From the NCBI GenBank assembly GCA_028554795.2, contig CM068827.1, positions 143,667,751 to 143,731,750 of the forward strand: a stretch of 64,000 bases of DNA. The letters run 5' to 3'. This DNA comes from Sinohyriopsis cumingii (Eukaryota > Mollusca > Bivalvia > Unionida > Unionidae). A program made the position numbers and the translations under genes. Shown in pieces: positions 40,501 to 52,900 of this stretch; positions within the stretch are counted from its first letter, which is position 1, and every line of letters begins with the position of its first letter. A model generated the notes under the pieces. That model saw only the letters and a program-made list of their open reading frames with translations, was not told where the DNA came from and ran no database searches.

Positions 40501-43500
40501 CCTGCAATTGTATATCATTCGTCATACACTGCCCTGACTTCTGACCTACCAGTCCAGCCACCCAGACAATTAATGTCCGGTTTTGACTGTTGTGTAACCT
40601 CGATTTTGGACTATTGAGTAGGATGTCACAAGATAGTTTCTACGAGGCATCCTACTGCAGTGAATCTGCTGGACCAACCATATCCGTCATACCAGTACAT
40701 TGAAAATGGCATCACATTTGGAGCCATCTAGCTTGGCCCAACTGACATTCCCCAACTGGATTATACAACATGCAGAACATACTTGGCTCGAAATACTAGC
40801 GTATCTGACAAAACCTTATTCATGCATGGTGATAATTCAGCATCATCATTGCTGTACAGAATGCAAAAATACAGGAGGACAGTCCCTGTACTAATGAGGT
40901 AAGTGACACAGACTTGTCTGAATATTCTGATACAGTCATGAAAAGGATGGAATTTAGTTCCGAGGTAACAATCAAAGGATTATGTAGAATTTTTTCTCCA
41001 CTGGAATGCCATCATCCACCAGCAGTGGATACTGTTTATAAAGTCGAGGCTTCTGTGGATGTGGATGATGATGATGAACATCCATCTTTCAGAATTTTGA
41101 TTCAGTTGTCAGAGTTTACAGAATGATCTCTGATAAAATTCATAACCCCAGTAATTCGAGAGCCATTCTTGTCTTTGAGGCTGCTGCCTGTAACTTTCTC
41201 ACTGAACTGGTACAAATCACATACTGATGTTTGTAATTCGGATGTACCTAGCCATGAGAAGTTTATTACTGCCTTTGAAATGTCTGTACAACTGTTATAA
41301 AGTGCACAAACTGTTGTTAACACCATGTCTCAGTCGATCAGGAATGTCATGTTGACTTTCTTACTATCAGACCTGGCATCTCTGGCAATCTTTTGATAAA
41401 TGGGGAGGCTGGAAGTGACCATGCCTGGGAATTGGTTGGCTTTATTGCCAAGGAAGTCAGTAAGGCTTCTCACCACACAATGGCAAATGTCCAGATGGTC
41501 TCTTGTAACATTGACTGATCAGAAGATGTGCACTCCTACAGTCTTGTTTTCAATCCTACCATGTGGCCACCCTGCAGTCCATCCCATCTCTAAGGAGGTG
41601 AGAAAGCTCTATGTAAGCTCATATCTCAGCATGGTCCAATCAGTGAGCATACCAGGAAAGGAATGATCAGTGACAGAAAGATTGCAGGTGTAGTCAACAA
41701 TAGCTACCTTTTTGTTGACAGTTGAGTTATAGATGGCCATATGTCCCAAACTAGCAGTCCCACACTAATTAATTTATCTTTAAGGTAGGATTTGGAAATA
41801 GCAGGAATAATTTTCTAGTGTTGTTATGATCAGGTAAGTATTTTTGGAGAAACTGTAGTTTTATATACTTTAGTACACATATTTTGTGATAAGGTACATT
41901 TGTTTTCTGATTGTTTTTTAAATCTCATGAGGTGGCTTCGGTTTTGATGGTGTTTTTTAAATCTCATGAGGTGGCTTCGGTTTTGATGTTGTTTTTTAAA
42001 TCTCATGAGGTGGCTTCAGTTTTAATGGTGTTTTTTAAATCTCATGAGTTGGCTTCGCTTTTGATGGTGTTTTTTAAATCTCATGAGGTGGCTTTGGTTT
42101 TGATGGTGTTTTTTAAATCTCATGAGTTGGCTTCGGTTTTGATGGTGTTTTTTAAATCTCATGAGTTGGCTTCGGTTTTGATGGTGTTTTTAAATCTCAT
42201 GAGGTGGCTTTTGTTTTGATGGTGTTTTTTTAAATCTCATGAGTTGCCTTCGGTTTTGATGGTGTTTTTTAAATCTCATGAGTTGGCTTCGGTTTTGATG
42301 GTGTTTTTTAAATCTCATGAGGTGGCTTCGGTTTTGATGGTGTTTTTTAAATCTCATGAGGTGGCTTTGGTTTTGATGGTGTTTTTTAAATCTCATGAGT
42401 TGGCTTCGGTTTTGATGGTGTTTTTTTAATCTCATGAGTTGGCTTCGGTTTTGCTGGTGTTTTTTAAATCTCATGAGGTGGCTTCAGTTTTGATGGTGTT
42501 TTTTAAATCTCATGAGGTGGCTTCGGTTTTGATGATGTTTTTTTTTAAATCTCATGATTTGCCTTCGGTTTTGATGGTGTTTTTTAAATCTCATGAGTTG
42601 CCTTCGGTTTTGATGGTGTTTTTTAAATCTCATGAGGTGGCTTCGGTTTTGCTGGTGTTTTTTAAACCTCATGAGGTGGCTTCGGTTTTGATGGTACTTT
42701 TAACACTTTGTATTATGCACAATTAATTCATTAAGAATCTCACAGTCCAGGAATCTATCACACTGTATTAAATTTGCGGACAAGTCTTTGTCATGTGTTG
42801 AAAATTTCAGTTCTCCCTTTGAAACTCACTGCAGAGATGGTCAGAATGGGGTGTATCTCGGAGTTTCTTGGCAATGTATGTCAAATCTCTTGTCCTCAAA
42901 CACCGACTGAGAGTTACAGTTTTGAACATTATTAAGTGTACACTTTGACATTGTTAGCAGTGCTCTCTCAAGCCAAACATTTCGAAATGATGACTGTTTC
43001 TTACTGTTGTCACATCAGGTATATACATGCCTACCAATGAAAAAACCAAAACAAAAACCCGTTAGAATAACAAACATATTTACCAAGAAGTTAGTCTTTG
43101 AAATTTTTGATATTGTTCACTGACAGATAAAGTTATGAGTTTTGACCCCCATTTAGGAAGTTGAGTGGGCATAGTGTCCTTCAGGCAGTTGAACTGTAAC
43201 AAGCCATTGACGAAGAAATAATTTATGAACTTGACTGTAACATTTGAATTTCATTTGTTAGGTGCAGTGTTTTATCTACCCATGCATCATGCATCAAATA
43301 CGCAGACTTTTTCGATAGTCGCCGGTACTTAAATTGACTCACCCGAATGTTACATTTGACTTATTAACAAAAACCAAAGGTTCGGTCTAAAAATCATTGC
43401 CAGTAGATAAATTAACCAGTAGATAAATTAATGCACCCCAATATTATGTTTTGTTGATTAAAATAAAATTAAGCTTTGGTCTAACAACTTTAATGGCTAG

Positions 43501-46500
43501 ATTACAACTCTCCCAGATGGAAAACATGTGGACATTAGTTTCTTACATTAATGTTGTCATAACACATAGGGTTAAAACTGAGTGTGGAGCCTGGAGCTGA
43601 CCTTATGTGACCTGTAACTGTCACATCATTTGTAGCAACAGGATGTTAGAACCGTATAATCACCACACTCAAGAAAGAGGCGGAAAATAAACACGAGAAA
43701 CTATTATTATATGTGCACTTTTGTCATGCAGTGAAGCAACAATTTGCATTCGCTCAAATTTTATGCCTTGCGTTGTTCCAATATACTGTCAGCATTCGAC
43801 TTAAAAAGACATCCAAGGCAAGAAAAGTAAAATAGATCCAAAACAAACGAAATTATCTTTTGGACGTTTATGACCGTGATAATAGTAGAGGTCTCGCTAG
43901 GATTTTAAAGCTAGGTGTCCAGGACTCCTGTTTTGGAAAACACAGGAGTCCCACCAGCAAAGTTGCAGTCCCCTACCAGAAGCATATTGGGCATACCTGA
44001 AGTGTCTAAATTTCCAGATAAGTAGAACTAGTGGTTGCCACTGACTTTGATTTTCTAACTTCTTTACACACCGACATATAACTCTTGTTTGTCCATTAAA
44101 GTGAGAGTGCATTATGTAAGGCCAAGGAAACTTCTTACTCCATGCACTAAGCTAAGCATCACACATAGTGTTTCATGTGAAATATCAGTTCTAGCAACTT
44201 CTAGCACTCTGTTGAATCTCATTACAATCTTCGCCTAGTCACCCTAAAATACTTAACCAAATCTTCAAACAGCATTTTGTCTAACTATCAACATGTCTTG
44301 ATTTTGAGGTCACATGCACTGCTGATTCAGCTACACTTGGAAATGAACACAATAATGAAATTGAAGTTGTTCATTTGACGTTCTCTTACACAAATGTACG
44401 TCACTGGGTCTTTCTGCCTCTGAATTCAGCCATTGTAAATATCATTACATTTTCCCACCACTCTGCAGCTAGTCAAGTCTTTGAACTTGCCACCAAGTTA
44501 TTGGGTCATGTTCTTCAGATGTACGCGTACAGTGACAACATGTACATCTGGGGGTCTTTCAGACACTGAAGTTTCTCATTGTAAATATCAGCACAGCTAA
44601 AATGATCATTTGATCAACACATTTTCCCACTCAGCAGATGGATGAAGCAGAACTGGCAAGTCCTTGAATTTGCCATCTGGCAAATGCGTGCGTAAAGAGG
44701 ATTCCTCTATAAGTGATTTTCTGCATCCCAGGTATAAAAAAAAATTGCATCCATATACACGTGTTTAAGCGTTTCCAAGACCTCTGACCGTATTGTTATT
44801 GAACCGGTGGAGCCTTCATCATCCAATGGTTACTCATAAGATAAAACATAGTTCGTGCAGCAATGGTTGAAAACACAGGTGGCAGCGTTTTCAAAAAGAA
44901 GTTAAGTCAAGTGAAGAATGTGACAGTTAAGACTCATTTATATTTTGCGATATATGTACAGAGGCTAAATAAACCACCATGACCAAATGTGCAAAGAATA
45001 ATAACTTTCAGAACAGTACACTGACAAGGCATGCTGTGTTGCCAGAACACAAACTGCTGATTGAAGGTCCACTCCACAACACCAGGCAGATTTGAATGCA
45101 GGGTTACAAAAACATTCTTCCAAACAAGACATAGCAGTGAAAGTGAAACTTAAGTGTGTACATTGGCTGAGTGTAGACAACATCCCTTTTAAAAAAAATA
45201 CAAGTCTTTTCTTAATCTAATACACAACTTAGCGGCTGAAGAAACTGATGCCATTGGCATTTTGAAGAATTCTGCCAATCATTATGACTTGGCTACTACC
45301 TGTTCAGAGGTACTGGAGTGCCTATCAAATGTTGTTGAGGATAGTCTTGTATGTGACCTGCAAAATTCGTCATTTGTAACAGCAGTGGCAGATGAAAGCA
45401 CTGACATAGCCAACAATAAACGCCTTGTCATGTATGCTCAGATTATGTCTGATTTATTAAAACCTTCAGCAAGATTTTTAACAAATATAGAATGTTCACA
45501 TGCTTCTAGCAAAGGAATTGCCTTATTGGCTTTAGTCACATTACATAACTAATACTTTCTTTGCGTATTTAAACAATGTAACTATATTTTAAAAACTACT
45601 GAAAACTGATCATCGGCTAGAATAAGACTCATAGATTTGGATTTTGACTCACTGTTTTTTGCCTTGGTGAGTCAAATGACTTACATGAAGCCATTTGTAG
45701 ATAAAACACTAAGTGTTTATTTAACAGTTTCATGGATAAGCAAATTAAAGACAATTTGATACAATGTTTTATACGCTGGTCAGAACCATTGATCTGACTG
45801 ACATGTCTGGCAAATGCATGGAATCAAGGAAGCCTGCTGTAAGATTAGGGGACTGAACTCACCTGTAAGGGGTGGTATCCCTAATGGCAGGAGTATTAGT
45901 CACTGTTGGTCAACATGGTTGAGGAGAAATAAAATAGTATATCATTAAGTGTTCTCATTTTAATTATAGCATTTTTCAATCTTTTCCTGATCAAATCACA
46001 GATTTCTGTCATGAACCTTCTAAAGGAGAATTTTCTGCACAAAAGTACAGTTCATAGACTCAGGACAGGAATTACAGATCTTTCATTGCAATTAATTAGA
46101 TCCTCAGATGTAATAGGCACGTTTTTTCTTGGCATATGGTAGATAAACCTTGTGCCTTCTTTCATTTATTAGCAGTCAGCTGTATTCACTAGCAGTCAGC
46201 TGTATTCACTGTCTGTCAGTGTCATTGAGCAAGATTTTATATGTTTCATGCTGACGTGTAAATTGTTTGGCCATGATTCAAAGAAACATTCAACATGTTA
46301 AGTGACTATTTGGCACTAGTCATCCCCTAGGATTCTCCCAATTTATGGCTCCCTGTTTGACTTGGAACTTGGTCATGACAAATAAAATTAACGAGAGTTG
46401 GGGAACATTTGTGTAGTATGTACACATGTCTAGTCTTCAAGGTTTTTCGTCTTTGTTTTGTTGCCAGAGACAAACTGCAGTGATGGCAGATTTAGAGAGT

Positions 46501-46895
46501 TAAGGAATCTTCATTAAACAAAGTTAAATAACCAACTCTTTAAAATATTGAATATTTTAAACATGCAGTAATAAATTATTAATGCATTTGAAGCTGCAGT
46601 GGCTGAGTGGTAAATGTTCTGGACTCCCTGACTAGAAGACTGTGGACCTGACCACCTGTGTTGGCCATCATGGTATGTCCTTGAGCTAGACACTTTGCTA
46701 CAATTTTATTATTCCAGTATAACCTTTTATGTGCTGATGTGCAAATAGAAGCCAATCAGTAACATAATGCATTTACAGTATATACATTTTAAAATGTCTT
46801 AAACAAATAGATGAAGAATTTTTTATTTTTTTCAGTCAGTACCCAATGGTAGAAAGCACTGGCAAGGCCAAGGTAAGTTTTTGATATTTATTTTG

Positions 46896-46937
<42 letters not shown>

Positions 46938-49900
46938 AAGAGAGAGAGGGGGGAGAGAGAACACTGATGTAATTATGTACCTTAAAGCGTTATAATATCT
47001 GGGCACATGTGATTAAAGTACTGAATTGGATCATAATGATATGGGCATATGTCTGCTTTCTGTATTGATTTTGGATCATAACATGGGTATGTGTCTACCT
47101 TCAATGCAGATTTGGTTCTGTGGAATTCTTTACTTTAGCAAAGTAACACATACCCCACACAGGTCTGGGATTTAGCAGTAATTCCTTTGTAAACAGAATG
47201 ACTTGTAGCTTATCTAATTATCTAATTGTCCTACTAACTCTTCACTAATCCTTGAGTGAACCTGGAATTTTTTCGATGTGTCCATTTTCATGAATTCTGT
47301 ACACCAGTTACATTACATAATGCTGGTCATGAATTAGCCATTCAGGTCTGCTGGATCCTTCAGTTGTGCTTTTCCCATTATAAGCATTATTTGTTGATAT
47401 CATTCTCCTTCAGCTTTGCCTTATTCCAGTGGCGTAACACTTACAAAAATGCCACATTTTTCCTGTTTCTAACAGTCGTACAGCCAAGTTTTGAAAAGTG
47501 AATTTAAGCCTCTTTTTGAAATACCACAAGTTAAATCCCATTGTTAGTTCCTCTTGAGGATTTATGCAGAGAAAATTTGGACGTTATATTTTAATTAAAA
47601 TTTTACAAAAATGACCAATGGTAGCACAGACTAATGCTGACTGGTCACAACTGAAACTTAACTAACTTTTGGATCGCAGTAATTAGGAGAACTGATATAC
47701 AAGCAGGAAATTTACTAGTTTCATATTACTGCTAATTTCAGGCCCTGCAGCTGCAAAACAGTATCAACCTAGATCTGCGGACACATAATGGATCAGAAGA
47801 TCAGGGTCCATGTTCATTGCTTATCTCATCATGGGCAAGCAGATCAGGGTCCATGTTCATTGCTTATCTCATCTTGGGCAAGCAGATCAGGGTCCATGTT
47901 CATTGCTTATCTCATCTTGGGCAAGCAGATCAGGGTCCATGTTCATTGCCTATCTCATCATGGGCAAGCAGATCAGGGTCCATATTCGTTGCTTATCTCA
48001 TTATGGGCAAGCAGATCAGGGTCCATGTTCATTGTTTATCTTATCATGGGCAACAAGATCAGGGTCCATGTTCATTGCCTATCTCATCATGGGCAAGCAG
48101 ATCAGGGTCAATGTTCATTGCTTATCTTATCATGGGCAAGCATATCAGGGTTCATGTTCATTGCTTATCCAATCATGGGCAAGCAGATCAGGGTCCATGT
48201 TCATTGTTTATCTCAGGCCAGGAAAAAAATTGTTTCCTATTGCCCTGGTTTTAAAATAAGGTTAGTCAGGTCTTTTTTTATATTTTATAAACATGTATAT
48301 GCATATATTTAATGAGGGTTTTTTAACCACTGGGGACAAAGTGCTAGGGTCAGCAGTGTGTGTGCGTGTGTGTGTGTGTGTGTGATTTGGATTTTGGTGT
48401 TTTTTTTATATAGATGTATTGTGTCATGATTTGCATTTTTAACGTAGCTTTAACAATTTTTAAGTCATATCGCTATGATGTCTGCAGTGTGGCAATTTAT
48501 AGTGATGTCTAGTACTGGGGCATCATGTCGCAGACATGTAGCGTGATGTCCCACCCAGACACATTGTCCTGACACCAGGCTAACCAGTCCTACCACTAAC
48601 CTCGTAAAGCTTAGCGCCAAGTGAAGCAGCTGTTAGTACCATTTTTGTAAGTTTTTGGTATGACTCTGCTGGGGATCGAACCCATGACCTCCCACATCCA
48701 AGGCGGATGCTCTAACCACTAGGCTACCAGAGTGGGTCAGCAGTGAAAAACTGATGGTCGGCTGACCAAAACCACATTTTTGTTTGTTTGGCCTTATGAT
48801 TGACAAGTAGATCAGGGTCACATTCATTGTTTATCTTATGATAGACAAACGGATCTGGGTCCATGCTTATTGTTTATATTGTGATGGGCAAGCTGATCAG
48901 GGTCCATGCTCATTGTTTGTCTTGTGATGGGCAAGCTGATCAGGGTCCATGCTCATCATTTAATTTTGTGATTTCAAGCAATTTGGATCTTGATCTGTTG
49001 GTGCATTATTCACATTCAGTGTGAGTTGTATGTAAAGATGGAGCCCTATTTACTCTCATAAGACCTCATAAATTGTGTACCTTTTTTTATATCAGACTCC
49101 ATTATATGGTATACCTCACTTTACCAGACTTCATAGATGATATACCTTTCTGTACTATCCACCATTGATGGTGTACCTTTCTTTTTAGTAATAAAAAATG
49201 TCAACAACATTTAGATCATAATAAGACCAAGGATCACAGGTCCCTTTTAAAATGTGTCACAGTTTTACATGATCAACTTAAATTTGGGTCCTTTATATTA
49301 AAATTATTAACAGACTGTACACGTGGCCAGCTTTTTGGGAGGAAAAGAAAAAAATATATTAGTTTTAAACGAGATGGTTAAAGATTAAAGCTGCTGGAGA
49401 TTTTATTAGATAATGAATGCTGGATAATACTGCACATTTTATCCCAAGTTCCATGCCAAGATTTCTATTGTACAGGTAAAAAAGATTTGATAATTAATTC
49501 TTCATTTGTTCAAGAATGCTTTGTTCATTTCAGCTTTTGGTGAGAACAGCCAGTACAACAGCTCACTTCGTTATGGCCCTACTCCATGCTTAAAAGTGCG
49601 CAACATGTTTGATTACAGTGTGTAAGTTGACTTAAATTCACTTTGCATTTATTTACAGGTTTGTATATTCATTTTTATATGTACAGTGATTTGTTAACCA
49701 TAAAGGCCCTTGTTATACTGCTGACCTCTTTAAACATTGGAATAGCCTTGGATCCCTATACAGGCCTTGTTATAGCATTGAATCCATATAAAGGCCTTCA
49801 GTATACTGTTGCCCCTCTTTAAACATTTGTATAGCCTTGGATCTCTTTCAAGGCCTTGGTATATCCTTGAATCCCTATAAAGGCCTTCAATATAATACTG

Positions 49901-52900
49901 CCCTATTTTAAAAATTGATATAACCTTGGATCCCTTTATAAGCCTTCATTTTAATGTTGCCCTTCCTTAAACCAGTGTTGTAGTCTTGGATCCCTATAAA
50001 GGCCTTCAGTATGCTGTTGCTCCTATTTAGACATTAGTATAGTTTTGGATCCCTATAAAGCACTTTCATTATTCTTTTGCCTCTCTTTAGACATTAGTAT
50101 AGACTTGATCTCTATAAAGGTCTTCAGTATGCTGTTGCTGCTCTTTAAACATTAGTATAGTCTTGGATCCCTATAAAGTGCTTTCATTTTAATGTTGCCC
50201 TTGCTTTAAACGTTAGTATAGTCTTGGATCCCTATAAAGGCCTTCAGTATGCAGTTGCTCCTCTTTAGACATTAGTATAGTTTTGGATCCCTATAAAGTG
50301 CTTTCATTATACTTTTGCCTCTCTTTAGACATTAGTATAGTTTTGGATCCCTATAAAGTGCTTTCTTTATACTTTTGCCACTCTTTAAACGTTAGTATAG
50401 TCTTGGATCCCTATAAAGCACTTTCATTTAATGTTGCCCTTGCTTTAAACATTAGTATAGTCTTGGATCCCTATAAAGGCCTTCAGTATGCAGTTGCTCC
50501 TCTTTTGACATTAGTATAGTTTTGGATCCCTATAAAGTGCTTTCTTTATACTTTTGCCACTCTTTAAACATTAGTATAGTCTTGGATCCCTATAAAGGCC
50601 TTCAGTATACTGTTGCCCCTCTTTAGACACCATTATAGTCAAACTTGATATAAAATGCACTGAAATGTATCTATTGTTGCATACACAATTTCTTTGTCCA
50701 TATTGACAAACCATCGTAACAGTGCATTGTTATATCATAATCTGCTTATGATGATATTGAACATGAGTACTGTATGTTGTGAGATATCCGCTTTTTTTGT
50801 TGTTGACATTTCTGGTAGCGAAGATCAACCAGATGAGGCATTGTCTCGTCATCTATCTTTCGTCGGATTTTCGCCTGCTTGCTAGCAAGTAATATATTTA
50901 CATTGACTGACATTTGTATGTAGATGGTAAGTAAAATTCCTCTTCTTTTCACTCAGAATTAAATCCTTCAGAACACTCACATTTTCTGTACTAATCTTTG
51001 TCATCAGACCAGAACACCTATATCTATCATTCGTTGACCCTTTGTTAAATTTTTGATGCATGTGTGGAAGGCAGCATCACTCCGCTACCACAAATTTGGG
51101 TGAGTACACGGTGTTGATACTCTATTCATGCTATACATTAGACATGTATATATCAACAGTATACAGTAGTCCCCCTCTTGAACGGCCCTCCTGACCAGCG
51201 GCCAGAATCCGTTGGCACCGACGAGTTTGTGTTCAAAAGTATCCCTCGCAAAAGGCCACCCGGCTAATATGTATCCAGAACCAGTATTTTATTCATAACG
51301 TGTTAAGTAATCCGATTTCTGTTTCCCGATCTCAAGTTTTCATTACTGAAAGAAGTGTTGAGTAAAGTACATGTACCACTAAGGTTAATATTATATCATT
51401 TATGCCTCACGAGAAGCCAAATTTATTCCATAAAAACCGAGAAAGACTCAAATTTTAATCCATACAAAAGGGTAAGTACATGTAATCCAATTAGCCTTAC
51501 TGCTGTGTTATCATAAGATGTCTGGTTTAGTCACTCTGATAATTGTTAAGATTACAATTATTGAACAGTAGTAACAGCTGAGAAGTGGCAGTATCGATGT
51601 ACAATACCCAAGTCAACAGGAAAATGGTTTGATAGCCTTTATGGCTTCCCTTAGTAAGCTGTTGAGCTTGTTCACTTTGATAATTAGTGGCTATTACTAC
51701 TGACAATAATTGTCAAAATTGCGAATCCTAACAGCTGTGAGGTCAAATCTATGTGATGTTAATGGTACATATCGAAGCCATTATGGCTTCTCTCACTTAG
51801 TATAAAGAAATATATAAAAACAATAGGGTACCAGACTGTGACTAACGAATCATGTGACAAGATCACTTCCTTTAAAAACACATGGCAATTTGTTTACATG
51901 CATACAAAATTGTTTTATCAGTATTGTAGTTGGCAACATGAATAACTTGCTACAAAAAGATCAACATGTCATCGAGGAAAAGAAAAATTCTCAGTTTAGA
52001 AGAGAAAGTGAAAGTAATTCAACTGATGGGGGTGGGGGGTGTGTGTGTGTGTCAAGGATAATATTTAAATGCCAATTAAATAATTTTGATTAAGTGAAAT
52101 TTGTGTTTTAATTCTATCTTTTAGTTCCACTTAAGCGTAATCATCATAAATGCAATGTGTATTTAAACGTAAAATGTGTCAATCTGCCATAACAGCTATA
52201 TCCGCAAGCTTTTCTCTGAGAACCTAATCAAATGCCGACTGTATTTTAATAACTGACTTGCGGAAGTATTTGTTGTATTGTTGCACTGAATTAAAATCTA
52301 GCCTCCTTTGTATTGTCATGTTAATTATGACTTTTGAATCAAATAAAGGAGGTGGAATATAAAAAAAGTTAAAAGGCATGCAAATCTTACATACTTAAAA
52401 TCTAGCGGTCCCATTCGTATGTTGGGTGAACTCCCTTCAGTTGATCAATCGAATACTGTTACAAATTTTATTGTGTATGTAACATAAACTACCTTAAATT
52501 AACCAACGCTTTCATAACTGTGATCAAAGAAAGCAAGGCAACCAAGTAAAGTGAATAATTCGTAAAATAAAGAACTTGGTTTCACAGATACGGACCGTTG
52601 TGGGAATGCGATTCTGAACTGGCACTTAGAGATATCCTCAAGGATGATAAGAAGTTTCACTCTTACTTTCCATGAAATCATGACATCTATATTGTACTAA
52701 TTGAACAATACAAAATTGAGTTTCGACGTAACCAATTGTCTCATAAAACAACTGCTGCTAGTTTTTGAAAGAAAGGAATCTTGTTTGGTGGTATATCAAC
52801 AGATAGTCTAGTTTCTCTTGACTTGCTAGTATACTATTTAATTCCACTCTGGGAACCAGACTAATCAACAAAACAAAAGGCATTGATATAGTACATGTTT

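Larger units (their letters stand above)
39163..46835 (+). other. LEMD3 intron (7.7 kb)
   Basis: Contains an old SINE (about 39705-39915), an unassigned degenerate stretch (39920-41760), the 39-bp minisatellite (41920-42698) and a BED/hAT transposase relic (44862-45552). The stretches 42730-44850 and 45560-46830 show no assignable feature. Confidence 0.7.
46873..49533 (+). other. LEMD3 intron (2.7 kb)
   Basis: Contains a TG/GA microsatellite (46893-46960), the 43-bp minisatellite in two blocks (47790-48215, 48795-48960) and a SINE between them (48359-48733). The stretches 46970-47780 and 48970-49530 show nothing recognisable. Confidence 0.75.

Noticed and set aside
41911-42726. Repeated [13 protein letters not shown] protein on + and RFKKHHQN protein on -
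   Set aside because: 39-bp minisatellite open on both strands; frame broken at T runs and no flanking coding sequence.
47788-48312. Open frames of 145-174 codons in three overlapping + frames
   Set aside because: All three come from a 43-bp tandem repeat (43 = 3n+1), giving the same peptide words in rotation. No start context, domain or splice support.
48633-48827. 64-codon minus-strand frame ([20 protein letters not shown])
   Set aside because: It is the tRNA-like head of a minus-strand SINE-B, a well-known type of spurious translation.
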